NCBI GenBank assembly: GCA_937957685.1
Contig: CALGAO010000119.1
Location: 1 to 44,374 of the forward strand
Length of the DNA stretch: 44,374 bases
Source of the DNA: an uncultured Paenibacillaceae bacterium
GTDB taxonomy: Bacteria > Bacillota > Bacilli > Paenibacillales > DA-C8
Direction: 5' to 3'
Numbering within the stretch: position 1 is the stretch's first letter; each line of letters begins with the position of its first letter. Position numbers and translations under genes: made by a program. This document shows, one piece after another, positions 1 to 8,659 of this stretch. Below the pieces are notes generated by a model, which made no database searches, was not told the DNA's origin, and saw only the letters and a program-made list of their open reading frames with translations.

Positions 1-45
1 AACCGCCGTATACCGAACGGTACGTACGGTGGTGTGGGAGGTCGG

Positions 46-435
46 CTACTCAACTAATGGGTAGCCTCCTACCCGATTTATAGGCGGGGCGAGGGCGTCC
101 GATCCTGTCGTCGTCCGTGCGGCATGGCTCGGCTGGTTCAGCGGCTGCTCCAGCTCCTTGCGGTACTTCCTGTTGTCAAGAGCAACCTTGATGATGACGA
201 AGAGGTAGATCGCGATGAACAACAGGTTCACTGACCAATCCGGGGGAAGCTCCGGGAACCGGTGGTGGATCTGATAGAGGCGATAGCTGTAATATGAGAT
301 GAAGCTGATGACGACCAACGCGTCCAGGAAGGTGAGGATGCAGTAGCGGACCCAGCTTTGCTTCAGTTTGAAGAGGATGAAAGTGATGATCTGATGAACC
401 AGTGTGATCGCCAGAAACAGAAGATCGGATGACAT
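46..435 (-). CDS. Small multi-pass membrane protein, function unknown
   Basis: I do not recognise the family. The 129-residue product has three strongly hydrophobic stretches: residues about 4-22, 33-52 and 69-85. A basic segment (DNRKYRKELEQ) follows, then a polar C-terminal tail, so it is probably a small integral membrane protein with a cytoplasmic tail. The start was chosen at the ATG at 435 because GGAGGG lies 4 bases upstream on the minus strand. The frame stays open to an ATG at 528, but no ribosome binding site precedes that one and the extra 31 residues are polar. It is transcribed away from the MarR/ABC operon. Confidence that it is a real gene is good; the function is unknown. Confidence 0.6.
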   Translation of the reverse strand: MSSDLLFLAITLVHQIITFILFKLKQSWVRYCILTFLDALVVISFISYYSYRLYQIHHRFPELPPDWSVNLLFIAIYLFVIIKVALDNRKYRKELEQPLNQPSHAARTTTGSDALAPPINRVGGYPLVE

Positions 436-462
436 GGTACCCTCCATGACGGGACAGTGATT

Positions 463-495
463 GGCGCATGCGCCCTGTTCAAGTTCGCTTCGAAC
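463..495 (-). promoter_or_regulatory. Palindromes in the leader of the small membrane protein gene
   Basis: A perfect 12-bp palindrome (GGCGCATGCGCC, 463-474) and a small hairpin (GTTCG, 3-base loop, CGAAC; 483-495) lie just upstream of the start at 435. They could be operator or leader structure. No regulator is assigned. The rest of 436-583 shows nothing else clear. Confidence 0.25.
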
Positions 496-583
496 GTTGG
501 GTTGGCTGGATACATACAATTTTATCATAATATGGCATATGGATGATGGTGCTGCGGACTTGTTTTTGGAAAAGACGAAGAAA

Positions 584-644
584 TTGACAAGGAAGACGGA
601 TTGGAGTAGCTTAATAGTTAGTCGGCTAAATGTTAGCTGGCTAA
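584..644 (+). promoter_or_regulatory. Promoter and double palindromic operator of the MarR/ABC operon
   Basis: A perfect -35 box TTGACA (584-589) is followed after 17 bases by a weak -10 TAGCTT (607-612). Immediately downstream are two copies of a 12-bp palindrome, TTAGTCGGCTAA (618-629) and TTAGCTGGCTAA (633-644), 15 bp apart start to start. Dyads with TTAG/CTAA arms are typical of MarR-family operators, and this pair sits between promoter and regulator gene. Autorepression by the downstream MarR protein is therefore the likely role (inference). Confidence 0.6.
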
Positions 645-668
645 TTAAATGTGGGAAGGGGGAGTGGG

Positions 669-1178
669 ATGTCTCCGCATGGTCGAGATCGATCCTTGAT
701 GGCCATGCTGCATCATATCAGCAGGCATTATTTTAACCATATTCACGCAGAGCTCCGCGAATATGACGTATACCCCGGGCAGCCTCCGCTGATGTTCTCG
801 CTGGCCAGGAGGAACGGGCAGAGCCAGAGGGAGCTCGCCGAACAGCTGGATGTCAAGGCGGCGACGTTGACGGTGATGATCAACCGCATGGAGAAGAACG
901 GCCTGGTGCGCCGTGAGGCTGACCCGATGGATCAACGGGTCTCGCGCATCTATCTGACGGACAAGGGCTTCGAGACCCTGCAGGTCGTAAGGGACACGCT
1001 GGACAGACTGGAGCAGCAAGCCATCTCCGGGCTGACCGAGGAGGAACTGGTTACGCTGCGCGGCTTGCTCGCTCGCATCAAGCACAACGTTCGCTCGATG
1101 AAGCCTGGGCACGACAGGCAGCGTCGACCGGAGCATACCCATCATAAAGAGACGCATAACGAGGTGCAGAATGATTAA
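669..1178 (+). CDS. MarR-family transcriptional repressor
   Basis: A 169-residue winged-helix regulator. The region about residues 45-105 has the MarR pattern: QRELAEQLDVKAATLTVMIN (helix-turn-helix), then a wing with the DPMDQRVSRIYLTDKG signature (conserved D-x-R). The helices on either side would form the dimer interface. It probably represses its own operon, including the two downstream ABC exporter genes, and is relieved by a toxic ligand, as is usual for MarR-ABC-ABC clusters. Start: ATG 669 is preceded by AGGGGGAG at a good distance; the in-frame GTG at 651 has no ribosome binding site. Its stop codon overlaps the start of the first ABC gene by 8 bases, which suggests translational coupling. 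Confidence 0.9.
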   Translation: MSPHGRDRSLMAMLHHISRHYFNHIHAELREYDVYPGQPPLMFSLARRNGQSQRELAEQLDVKAATLTVMINRMEKNGLVRREADPMDQRVSRIYLTDKGFETLQVVRDTLDRLEQQAISGLTEEELVTLRGLLARIKHNVRSMKPGHDRQRRPEHTHHKETHNEVQND

Positions 1179-2916
1179 GTTACTTGCTTATCTGCGGCCC
1201 CACTGGAAGGCGGCGCTGCTGGCCCCGCTGCTGATGCTGCTGGAGGTGGTCATGGACCTGCTCCAGCCGATGCTGATGGCCAGCATCATCGACAACGGTG
1301 TCATGACAGGCGATATCCGGCATATCGGCAAGACCGGCGTGCTCATGATCATCGTCGCGCTCATCGGCATCGTCGGCGGTGTGGGCTGCGCGATCTATTC
1401 ATCCATCGCCTCGATGCGCTTCGGCGCAGACCTGAGGCAAGACCTGTTTCAACATGTGCAGACGTTCTCGTTCCGCAATCTGGATGAGCTGAAGACGGGC
1501 TCGCTGATCACGCGGCTGACCAACGATATCGTGCAACTGCAGATGCTGGTGCAGATGCTGCTGCGCATCTTCGTCCGCTCGCCGCTCCTGGCCATCGGCA
1601 GCATCGTCATGGCGGTGATCATCAGCCCGAAGCTGGCGCTCATCCTGGCGATCTCGATCCCGATCCTGTTCATCGTCATGTTCTCGCTTATCCGCCTGAC
1701 CTTGCCGATGTTCGCCAAGGTGCAGCGGCGGCTGGATCGGGTGAATACCGTCCTGCAGGAGAATCTGGCCGGCATGCGCGTCTCCAGGGCATTCGTCAGG
1801 GCCAGCTTCGAGAAGGATCGGTTCGGCCGCGCCAACGATGACTATACCGATGTGGCGATCAAGGCGCAGCGGCTCGTGGCGATCAATATGCCGATCCTGA
1901 CGATGATCCTGAACGTCAGCATCATCGCCGTGCTCCTGCTCGGGGGCAGGGACGCGATCGACGGTTCGTTCGAGGTCGGCGGTCTCGTCGCCTTCATCAA
2001 CTATGTGACCCAGGTGCTGTTCGCGCTGTCGGCTGTGGCGATGATGCTCGTCCGCATCTCCAGCGCGAAGGTGTCCGCCGACCGCATCCTGGAAGTGATG
2101 AATACGACTTCGGAGATCCGCAGCCAGGAACGGGCGGTGATCCTCCCGGCGGATGAACGGATGGGACGGATCGAATTCCGCCACGTCAGCTTCTCCTATG
2201 GCCCGGAGTCGGAGCTGGCGCTCGATGATGTCAGCTTCACCATCGAGCCGGGGCAGAAGGTGGCGATCATCGGCGCCACCGGTTCGGGCAAGTCATCGCT
2301 CGTCGCGCTGATCCCGCGACTCTATGACGTGACGAAGGGCGCCGTGCTCGTGGGCGGGGTGGATGTGCGGGAGCACGATCTCGAGTCGCTGCGCCGGAGC
2401 ATCGGCATCGTGCTGCAGGAGACGATCCTGTTCAGCGGCACGATCCGCGACAACATCCGCTACGGCAAGCCCGATGCCACCGATGAAGAGGTGATCGCGG
2501 CAGCGAAGGCAGCGCAGGCGCATGATTTTATCAGCCGGCTGCCGGATGGCTATGATACGATGCTCGGGCAGCGCGGCGTCAACCTGTCCGGCGGCCAGAA
2601 GCAGCGGCTCGCCATCGCCCGCGCCCTCGTCCTCCAGCCGCCGATCCTCATCCTGGACGACAGCACGAGCGCGATCGACATGGGCACGGAATCGCGGCTG
2701 CAGCGGGCGCTCGCCGAGCTGATGCGAGGCTGCACGAGCATCCTGATCGCGCAGCGCATCTCGTCCGTCATGGACGCGGACAGGATCTTCGTGCTCGATC
2801 AGGGCAGGCTGGCGGATGCGGGAACGCATGCGGAGCTGCTGGCCACGAGCAAGATCTATCAGGAGATATACGAATCCCAGCTCGGGAAGGAGGAAGTGAG
2901 CCATGGCCAATCCTGA
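1171..2916 (+). CDS. Heterodimeric ABC exporter, degenerate-site subunit (BmrC/TM287-like)
   Basis: A 581-residue half-transporter: six membrane helices in the first ~320 residues, then a nucleotide-binding domain. Visible motifs are Walker A GATGSGKSS (from ~G369), signature LSGGQ (~472) and Walker B ILILDDSTSAID. The residue after the Walker B aspartate is Asp (D497) instead of the catalytic Glu, and the switch histidine is replaced by Gln (Q528, in IAQRIS). This is the pattern of the non-catalytic partner in heterodimeric exporters such as BmrC and TM287. It would pair with the product of the next gene, which it overlaps by 14 bases, to export drugs or lipophilic compounds. The upstream MarR gene supports a drug-response role. 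The substrate is unknown. Confidence 0.92.
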   Translation: MIKLLAYLRPHWKAALLAPLLMLLEVVMDLLQPMLMASIIDNGVMTGDIRHIGKTGVLMIIVALIGIVGGVGCAIYSSIASMRFGADLRQDLFQHVQTFSFRNLDELKTGSLITRLTNDIVQLQMLVQMLLRIFVRSPLLAIGSIVMAVIISPKLALILAISIPILFIVMFSLIRLTLPMFAKVQRRLDRVNTVLQENLAGMRVSRAFVRASFEKDRFGRANDDYTDVAIKAQRLVAINMPILTMILNVSIIAVLLLGGRDAIDGSFEVGGLVAFINYVTQVLFALSAVAMMLVRISSAKVSADRILEVMNTTSEIRSQERAVILPADERMGRIEFRHVSFSYGPESELALDDVSFTIEPGQKVAIIGATGSGKSSLVALIPRLYDVTKGAVLVGGVDVREHDLESLRRSIGIVLQETILFSGTIRDNIRYGKPDATDEEVIAAAKAAQAHDFISRLPDGYDTMLGQRGVNLSGGQKQRLAIARALVLQPPILILDDSTSAIDMGTESRLQRALAELMRGCTSILIAQRISSVMDADRIFVLDQGRLADAGTHAELLATSKIYQEIYESQLGKEEVSHGQS

Positions 2917-4741
2917 GTCCGGCCGTCCGATGCCGCCCCCGCCGCCTGATCTCAGCATGAGGGGCGGAGGCCCCAGGGGCTTCGTCATGACCAGGGCCAA
3001 GCCGAAGAATGCCTGGCAGACGCTGGGCCGCATCTGGCAATACCTGAGAGGCTTCCGCATCGGTCTGATCGGCGTGCTGCTCGCGACGATCATCACCACG
3101 GTCTGCTCGCTGATCGCTCCCTATCTCCTGGGTTCCGCCGTGGACGACTACATCATCCCCGGAGACTATCCGGGACTCGTGCGGATCGGCATCCTCCTGC
3201 TCGCCGTCTACGCCGGTCAGTCCCTGTTCACCTGGCTGCAGCAGTTCATCATGGTCAAGGTATCGATGCAATCGGTGAAGGAGATGCGACGGGATCTCTT
3301 CGCCCGGCTGCAGGTGCTGCCGCTCCGCTTCTTCGATACCAGGACGCACGGCGAACTGATGAGCCGCACCACCAACGATATCGAGAACGTCTCCGGCACC
3401 CTGAACCAGAGCGTCACCCAGCTCATCTCCAGCGTGCTGTCGCTGATCGGGGCGGTCGCGATCATGGTCTCGCTCAACATCTGGCTGACGCTGGTCAGCA
3501 TGGTGACGATCCCGCTGGTCATGCTGTTCACGAAATTCGTCGCCGGCTGGACGAGGCAATATTTCAGCAAACAGCAGCAGCATCTGGGCGAGCTGAACGG
3601 CTTCATCGAGGAGACGATCTCCGGGCAGAAGGTCGTGAAGGTGTATCGCCGGGAGCAGGCGGCGCTTGAGCGGTTCGGCGAGATCAACCGCACGCTGACG
3701 GAGGCGAGCATCCGCGCCCAGATCTTCTCGGGCACCGTCGGCCCGGCGATGAACATGCTGAACAACATGAGCTTCGCGCTGATGGCAGCATTTGGCGGCT
3801 GGATGGCGCTGAAAGGCTGGACGTCGGTCGGGGTGGTCGTGGCCTTCCTGCAGTATTCGAAGCAATTCCAGCGGCCGCTCAATGACCTGGCGAACCAGTT
3901 CAACCTGGTGCAGTCCGCGATCGCAGGCGCCGAGCGCGTGTTCGAGACGATCGACACGGAGTCGGAGTACGAACGGCACGCCGGACAGCGCCAACTGGAT
4001 GAGGTGCGCGGCGAGGTGGTGTTCGAGGATGTGTCGTTCAGCTACCAGAAGGGCAACCCGATCCTGAAGCATGTGTCGCTGAAGGCGAGCCCGGGCCAGA
4101 TGATCGCGCTGGTCGGGCCGACGGGCGCGGGCAAGACGACGATCATCAACCTGCTCACGCGGTTCTACGAGATCGACTCCGGCCGCATCACGATCGACGG
4201 CATCGACATCCGCGAGATCGACAAGGACAGCCTGCGCAGCCGCATCGGCTTCGTGCTGCAGGATGCGTATCTGTTCTCCGCGACGATCCGCGAGAACATC
4301 CGCTTCGGTCGGCTGGACGCGACGGACGAAGAGGTGGAGGAAGCGGCGAAGCTCGCCAATGCCCACGGTTTCATCCGGAAGCTGCCGCAGGGCTATGATA
4401 CGATGCTGACCGCAGGCGGCGCGAACCTGAGCCAGGGGCAGCGGCAGCTGCTGACGATCGCGCGGGCGGTGCTCGCTGACCCGGCGATCCTCATCCTGGA
4501 CGAGGCGACGAGCAGCATCGACACGCGCACTGAGATGCACATCCAGACGGCGATGCGCAAGCTGATGCGCGGGCGCACGAGCTTCGTCATCGCGCACCGG
4601 CTGGGGACGATCCGCGAGGCGGATCAGATCCTCGTCATCAACCACGGCTCGATCATCGAGCGGGGAACACACGACGAGCTGCTGCGGCAGAAGGGCTTCT
4701 ACCACGACCTGTACAACAGCCAGTTCAGGCGAACGAGCTGA
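2903..4741 (+). CDS. Heterodimeric ABC exporter, catalytic-site subunit (BmrD/TM288-like)
   Basis: A 612-residue half-transporter with a Pro/Gly-rich N-terminal tail (PPPPPDLSMRGGG), six membrane helices and a nucleotide-binding domain. Walker A is GPTGAGKTT (from ~G405) and Walker B ILILDEATSSID carries the catalytic Glu (E534). The switch His is present (IAHRL). The signature is LSQGQ (509-513) rather than LSGGQ, as in TM288-type subunits, where it completes the degenerate ATP site with the partner. Together the two subunits give one competent and one impaired ATP site. It is translationally coupled to the preceding gene. Last gene of the MarR operon. Confidence 0.92.
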   Translation: MANPESGRPMPPPPPDLSMRGGGPRGFVMTRAKPKNAWQTLGRIWQYLRGFRIGLIGVLLATIITTVCSLIAPYLLGSAVDDYIIPGDYPGLVRIGILLLAVYAGQSLFTWLQQFIMVKVSMQSVKEMRRDLFARLQVLPLRFFDTRTHGELMSRTTNDIENVSGTLNQSVTQLISSVLSLIGAVAIMVSLNIWLTLVSMVTIPLVMLFTKFVAGWTRQYFSKQQQHLGELNGFIEETISGQKVVKVYRREQAALERFGEINRTLTEASIRAQIFSGTVGPAMNMLNNMSFALMAAFGGWMALKGWTSVGVVVAFLQYSKQFQRPLNDLANQFNLVQSAIAGAERVFETIDTESEYERHAGQRQLDEVRGEVVFEDVSFSYQKGNPILKHVSLKASPGQMIALVGPTGAGKTTIINLLTRFYEIDSGRITIDGIDIREIDKDSLRSRIGFVLQDAYLFSATIRENIRFGRLDATDEEVEEAAKLANAHGFIRKLPQGYDTMLTAGGANLSQGQRQLLTIARAVLADPAILILDEATSSIDTRTEMHIQTAMRKLMRGRTSFVIAHRLGTIREADQILVINHGSIIERGTHDELLRQKGFYHDLYNSQFRRTS

Positions 4742-4823
4742 CGATGATCATCCGGGGGCGGACCTTGGCAGGTCTGCTTCGGGATGTTGGGGTGTCCATC
4801 CTTTAATCAACCGTCGCAGGCAA

Positions 4824-4865
4824 AGAGGGCAGCCTGGCGGGCCAGGTCCGCGCAGGCTGCTCTCT
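4824..4865 (+). terminator. Terminator-like hairpin after the ABC exporter operon
   Basis: AGAGGGCAGCCTG (4824-4836) pairs with CAGGCTGCTCTCT (4853-4865) with one G-U pair. The loop is 16 bases and the sequence GCTTTTGC follows. The T-run is short, so termination strength is uncertain. Confidence 0.55.
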
Positions 4866-4956
4866 GCTTTTGCCGAGTGGGAAGAGGGTGTTGGCAGGTT
4901 TGACAGGCAGAAGAATATTATATGCCGCGCCAAGTTTTTTTATATATATCATGGTT

Positions 4957-4973
4957 TGTAAGCGTTTTATAAT
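4957..4973 (+). promoter_or_regulatory. Promoter -10 with overlapping cre-like site, galactan operon
   Basis: TGTAAGCGTTTTAT (4957-4970) matches the CcpA cre consensus TGWAANCGNTNWCA except at the last two bases. It overlaps a perfect -10 box TATAAT (4968-4973). No good -35 box is visible in the AT-rich stretch upstream, so an activator may be needed. CcpA binding here would block polymerase and impose catabolite repression on ganSPQ-ganB. Confidence 0.55.
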
Positions 4974-5008
4974 TTTGCTAGGTCAAAGCGAAGGGGGAAT
5001 CCATAAGT

Positions 5009-6295
5009 ATGAAAAGATGGATCGCATACTTGCTTGCAAGCATGCTCGTGTTCGCGCTGGCAGCATGTGCGCCGGACAGGAGCGGGGCATCCAATGGGGC
5101 TGACGCGGGGAATAACAGCGGCGGGGAACGCCAGCAGACAAACGGCGGGAGCAGCCCGGCATCCGACAAGCCGGACAAGCTGATCGTCTGGTCCAATGAT
5201 GATGCCAAGCATGTGGCCGCTGTCGAGCGTCTCGCCGCAGCGTTCACGCAAGAGACGGGGATCCCGGTGGAGGTCGTGCCGGTCACCGGCTCCGAACAGG
5301 TGCAGAAGCTCGCGCTCGCAGCACCGGCCGGCAATGGACCGGATCTGTTCTATCAGCCGCAGGACCGGCTGGGGGATATCGTCGTGCAAGGACTGGCGGA
5401 GCCGCTCGACCTGTCGGAGGAGGAACTGGCCCAATACAGCGACGCGGCGATCAGCGCCGTTCAGTATGAGGGAGAGATCTACGGCTTCCCGATCTCGATC
5501 GAGACGTATGCCGTGTTCTACAACAAGGGGTTGCTCGACCGGGTGCCCGCTGCTCTGGAGGAGGTGGCGCAGCTGTCTGAACGGTTGACGGATGTGGCCA
5601 ATGATCAGTACGCATTCCTGATGGTGCCGGATTTCTATTATACGATTCCGTTTATCACGAACTATGGAGGCTATATATTCGGCGAGACGAACGGCAAATA
5701 TGATCCGAAGGATCTCGGTCTGAACCATGAAGGCACGGTTCAGGGGATGACCGCTTTCGCCAGATTCATCCAGGACAACAGCATCCCGCCGACGATGACG
5801 ATCGATATCATGGACACGCTGTTCCTGGAGGGCAAGGTCGGCATGGTGATCAATGGGCTGTGGGCGATGAAGCCATATGCGGATCAGCTCGGCGACAAGC
5901 TCGGAACGGCTGCGATCCCGACGGTGAACGGCAAGCCGGCGACGTCCTTCGTCGGCGTGAAGTCGTGGTTCATCTCCTCCTATTCGAAGCATCCGTCATG
6001 GGCGAAGCAACTGGCGCTGTATCTGACGAGCGAGAGCAGCGGCGACATCTACTACGAGGAGACGGGCGAGATTCCCGCGCATCCTGAGGCGCAACAGAAC
6101 ATCGGTGATCCGCTGTATGCCGGATTCGTCGCCCAGATCGCAAGCGGCATCCCGATGCCGAACATACCGGAGATGAGTGCGGTGTGGGAGATGGATAAGG
6201 CCGTGGACTTCATCATTCAGGGGGATGATCCGAAGTCCGTGCTGGATGAGATCACCGAACAGATCGCCGCCCAGATCCAGACTTATGGCAATTGA
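5009..6295 (+). CDS. ganS: Sugar ABC transporter binding lipoprotein (GanS-like)
   Basis: A 428-residue extracellular solute-binding protein of the MalE family. The N-terminus is a lipoprotein signal peptide ending in the lipobox LAAC, with Cys20 as the lipidated residue, so it is anchored to the outer face of the membrane. A Ser/Gly/Asn-rich linker follows (about residues 21-52), then the binding fold starting at KLIVWSNDD. It should capture galacto-oligosaccharides for the two permeases encoded next, because the cluster order (binding protein, MalF-like, MalG-like, GH53) is that of Bacillus ganSPQ-ganB. No ATPase gene lies in the cluster, so a shared MsmX-type ATPase elsewhere in the genome is expected. 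Start ATG 5009 follows AGGGGG. Substrate assignment rests on context. Confidence 0.85.
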   Translation: MKRWIAYLLASMLVFALAACAPDRSGASNGADAGNNSGGERQQTNGGSSPASDKPDKLIVWSNDDAKHVAAVERLAAAFTQETGIPVEVVPVTGSEQVQKLALAAPAGNGPDLFYQPQDRLGDIVVQGLAEPLDLSEEELAQYSDAAISAVQYEGEIYGFPISIETYAVFYNKGLLDRVPAALEEVAQLSERLTDVANDQYAFLMVPDFYYTIPFITNYGGYIFGETNGKYDPKDLGLNHEGTVQGMTAFARFIQDNSIPPTMTIDIMDTLFLEGKVGMVINGLWAMKPYADQLGDKLGTAAIPTVNGKPATSFVGVKSWFISSYSKHPSWAKQLALYLTSESSGDIYYEETGEIPAHPEAQQNIGDPLYAGFVAQIASGIPMPNIPEMSAVWEMDKAVDFIIQGDDPKSVLDEITEQIAAQIQTYGN

Positions 6296-6308
6296 TGTGT
6301 CGTGCCAG

Positions 6309-6349
6309 GAAGGGGGCTGCAGCGCGCAGCGGCGTGCGGCGCTCCCTTC
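6309..6349 (+). terminator. GC-rich hairpin between ganS and ganP (possible attenuator)
   Basis: GAAGGG (6309-6314) pairs with CCCTTC (6344-6349), with partly complementary GC-rich sequence inside. It lies in the 111-base gap between the binding-protein and permease genes. There is no clear T-run, so it may act as an mRNA-stability or partial-termination element that keeps ganS levels above permease levels. Confidence 0.35.
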
Positions 6350-6406
6350 GTTTCGCTTCCAGTATGCAGCGGCAAGGTTCGCTGACTTGTACGGGGAGGT
6401 ATCATC

Positions 6407-7708
6407 ATGGATATTCATATCGAACGGGCGGTTCGCCACGGCGCGCACAAGCCATGGCTCGCTGTGACGCTGTCCGTGCTGTTCGCAGGGCTTGGCCAGC
6501 TGTACAATCGCAGCTACATCAAGGGGATCGTCCTGATCTTGCTGGAGCTCGCCTTTATCATCACCTTCAGGGACTTCATCGGTCTTGGTCTGTGGGGCAT
6601 CGCGACGCTGGGCACGATCCCGAGGGTGGATCACTCGATCTTCCTGCTGGTCTATGGGCTACTGTCGCTGATCATGCTGGCCATCGCGGCTCTGATCTAC
6701 ATCCTCAACATCAGGGATGCCAGAGTTCAGGCCGAACGGATCGCCAGCGGCTGGCAGCGGCCGAAGCTGCGCGAATCGATGAAGCAGGCCTATATGGCGA
6801 GCTTCCCCTATCTGCTGTCTGTGCCAGGATTCATCATGCTGATCTTCGTGGTCATCTTCCCGCTCATGTTCGCCATATCGCTGGCTTTCACGAACTATGA
6901 CCTGTACCATTCGCCGCCGCGCCATCTCGTCGACTGGGTGGGCTTCGACAACTTCGTCAACCTGGTGACCGTGCCGATCTGGAATCAATCGTTCCTGAGC
7001 GTGCTTTCCTGGACGCTCGTCTGGACCGTGGTTTCGACCACGTTGCAGATCGCGCTGGGGCTCTTCCTGGCGGTGCTGGTGAACGACAGAAGGGTTCGCT
7101 TCAAGCGCCTGATCCGCACGATCCTGATCCTGCCCTGGGCCGTTCCGAGCTTCGTGACGATCATGATCTTCTCAGCGCTGTTCAACGACCAGTTCGGCGC
7201 GATCAACCGCACGATCCTGAGCGCGCTCCGCATCGCGCCCATCCCGTGGCTGACGGACCCTCTGTATACGAAGATCGCGCTGATCAGCATCCAGGTGTGG
7301 CTTGGCTTCCCTTTCCTGTTCGCACTGTTCACCGGAGTGCTGCAGAGCACCTCACAGGATGTCTACGAGGCGGCTGACGTGGATGGCGCGTCGCGCTGGC
7401 AGAAATTCCGCCACATCACGCTGCCGCATGTGCTGTTCGCCACAGCGCCGCTGTTGATCATTCAGTACACGTCGAACTTCAACAATTTCAACATCATCTA
7501 TCTGTTTAACGGAGGAGGACCTGCTGTTCGCGGGCAGACAGCGGGCGGGACGGATATCCTGATCTCGTGGGTGTACAAGCTGACCTTCACGACGAACAAC
7601 TACAATATGGCGGCCGCCATATCGTTGATCATCGGGCTGATCGTCATCGCCTTTGCTTTCTTCCAGTTCCGAAGAACGAGGTCATTCCGGGAGGAGCGTG
7701 ATCAATAG
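6407..7708 (+). CDS. ganP: Sugar ABC transporter permease, MalF type (GanP-like)
   Basis: A 433-residue inner-membrane permease. The first ~115 residues form an N-terminal extension with extra membrane helices (a GLGQLYNRSYIKG stretch), as in GanP and MalF. The core permease begins near residue 130 (SFPYLLSVPGF). The ABC-ATPase docking loop (EAA loop) is visible as YEAADVDGASRWQKFRHITLP at about residues 322-342. Late conserved elements include FNGGGP and GGTDILISW. With GanQ it forms the membrane channel for galacto-oligosaccharides. Start ATG 6407 follows GGGGAGG. It is separated from ganQ by no intervening bases. Confidence 0.9.
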   Translation: MDIHIERAVRHGAHKPWLAVTLSVLFAGLGQLYNRSYIKGIVLILLELAFIITFRDFIGLGLWGIATLGTIPRVDHSIFLLVYGLLSLIMLAIAALIYILNIRDARVQAERIASGWQRPKLRESMKQAYMASFPYLLSVPGFIMLIFVVIFPLMFAISLAFTNYDLYHSPPRHLVDWVGFDNFVNLVTVPIWNQSFLSVLSWTLVWTVVSTTLQIALGLFLAVLVNDRRVRFKRLIRTILILPWAVPSFVTIMIFSALFNDQFGAINRTILSALRIAPIPWLTDPLYTKIALISIQVWLGFPFLFALFTGVLQSTSQDVYEAADVDGASRWQKFRHITLPHVLFATAPLLIIQYTSNFNNFNIIYLFNGGGPAVRGQTAGGTDILISWVYKLTFTTNNYNMAAAISLIIGLIVIAFAFFQFRRTRSFREERDQ

Positions 7709-8551
7709 ATGAGCAGACGCATGAGATCGATACTGGAAGTTACGGGCATCTACCTGGTCATCGGGGCAATGGCCGTCATCATCTTCTATCCGCTTGCCTG
7801 GGCGATCGGACTGTCCTTCAGCGCGGGCACGAGCCTGTACTCCACCAGCATCTTTCCGAAGGAACCGACGCTGGAGCATTACCGCTGGCTGTTCACCAGC
7901 CCGGACAGCAACTACCTCACCTGGTACCGCAATACGCTGTATGTATCGACGCTGAACAGTTTGCTGTCCGTCATATTCACCTCGATGACGGCTTATGCGC
8001 TGTCGCGGTTCGATTTTGTCGGGCGCAGATCGGGGATGTACGCCTTTCTGCTGCTGCAGATGTTTCCGGTGATGATGGCGATGGTGGCTCTTTATATCTT
8101 CCTGAATCTGATCGGGCTGCTCAACACCTTGATCGGTCTGGTGCTGATCTATGTTGGCGGGCAGATCCCGTTCAACGCCTGGCTGGTGAAAGGATATATG
8201 GATACGATCTCGCGCGAGCTGGACGATGCGGCGAAGATCGACGGCGCGGGGCCGATCCGGCTGTTCATCCGCATCCTGCTGCCGCTGATCATGCCGATCC
8301 TGGCGATCGTGGCGCTGACCAATTTCATGCTGCCGATCTTCGACTTCATCCTGCCGTCGATCATCCTGCATGACAAGAGCAAGTATACGCTGGCAGTTGG
8401 CCTGTACCAATTCGTGAATGAGAGGTATTCGAGCAACTTTACCGTGTTTGCGGCAGGGGCGATCCTGATCGCCGTGCCGATCGCGGCCGTCTATCTGTTC
8501 CTGCAGAAGTATCTGATCTCGGGACTGGCCGCCGGCGGCACGAAAGGCTGA
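7709..8551 (+). CDS. ganQ: Sugar ABC transporter permease, MalG type (GanQ-like)
   Basis: A 280-residue permease with six predicted membrane helices. The EAA loop is seen as SRELDDAAKIDGAGPIRLFI at about residues 169-188, which would contact the ATPase. The C-terminus ends in the usual QKYLISGLAAGGTKG motif of MalG-type proteins. It starts directly after the ganP stop codon and is clearly in the same operon; its ribosome binding site (GGAGCG) lies inside the end of ganP. It acts as the partner of GanP. Confidence 0.9.
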   Translation: MSRRMRSILEVTGIYLVIGAMAVIIFYPLAWAIGLSFSAGTSLYSTSIFPKEPTLEHYRWLFTSPDSNYLTWYRNTLYVSTLNSLLSVIFTSMTAYALSRFDFVGRRSGMYAFLLLQMFPVMMAMVALYIFLNLIGLLNTLIGLVLIYVGGQIPFNAWLVKGYMDTISRELDDAAKIDGAGPIRLFIRILLPLIMPILAIVALTNFMLPIFDFILPSIILHDKSKYTLAVGLYQFVNERYSSNFTVFAAGAILIAVPIAAVYLFLQKYLISGLAAGGTKG

Positions 8552-8659
8552 TGAAACCAGGCCGACACCTGCAGGTTTGGAGCGTATGATCAGGTGTATC
8601 CTGAGGGAAAGCGGAAAGAAACAATGAAACACAGAAAACATGCAAAGGAGCTCAATGTG

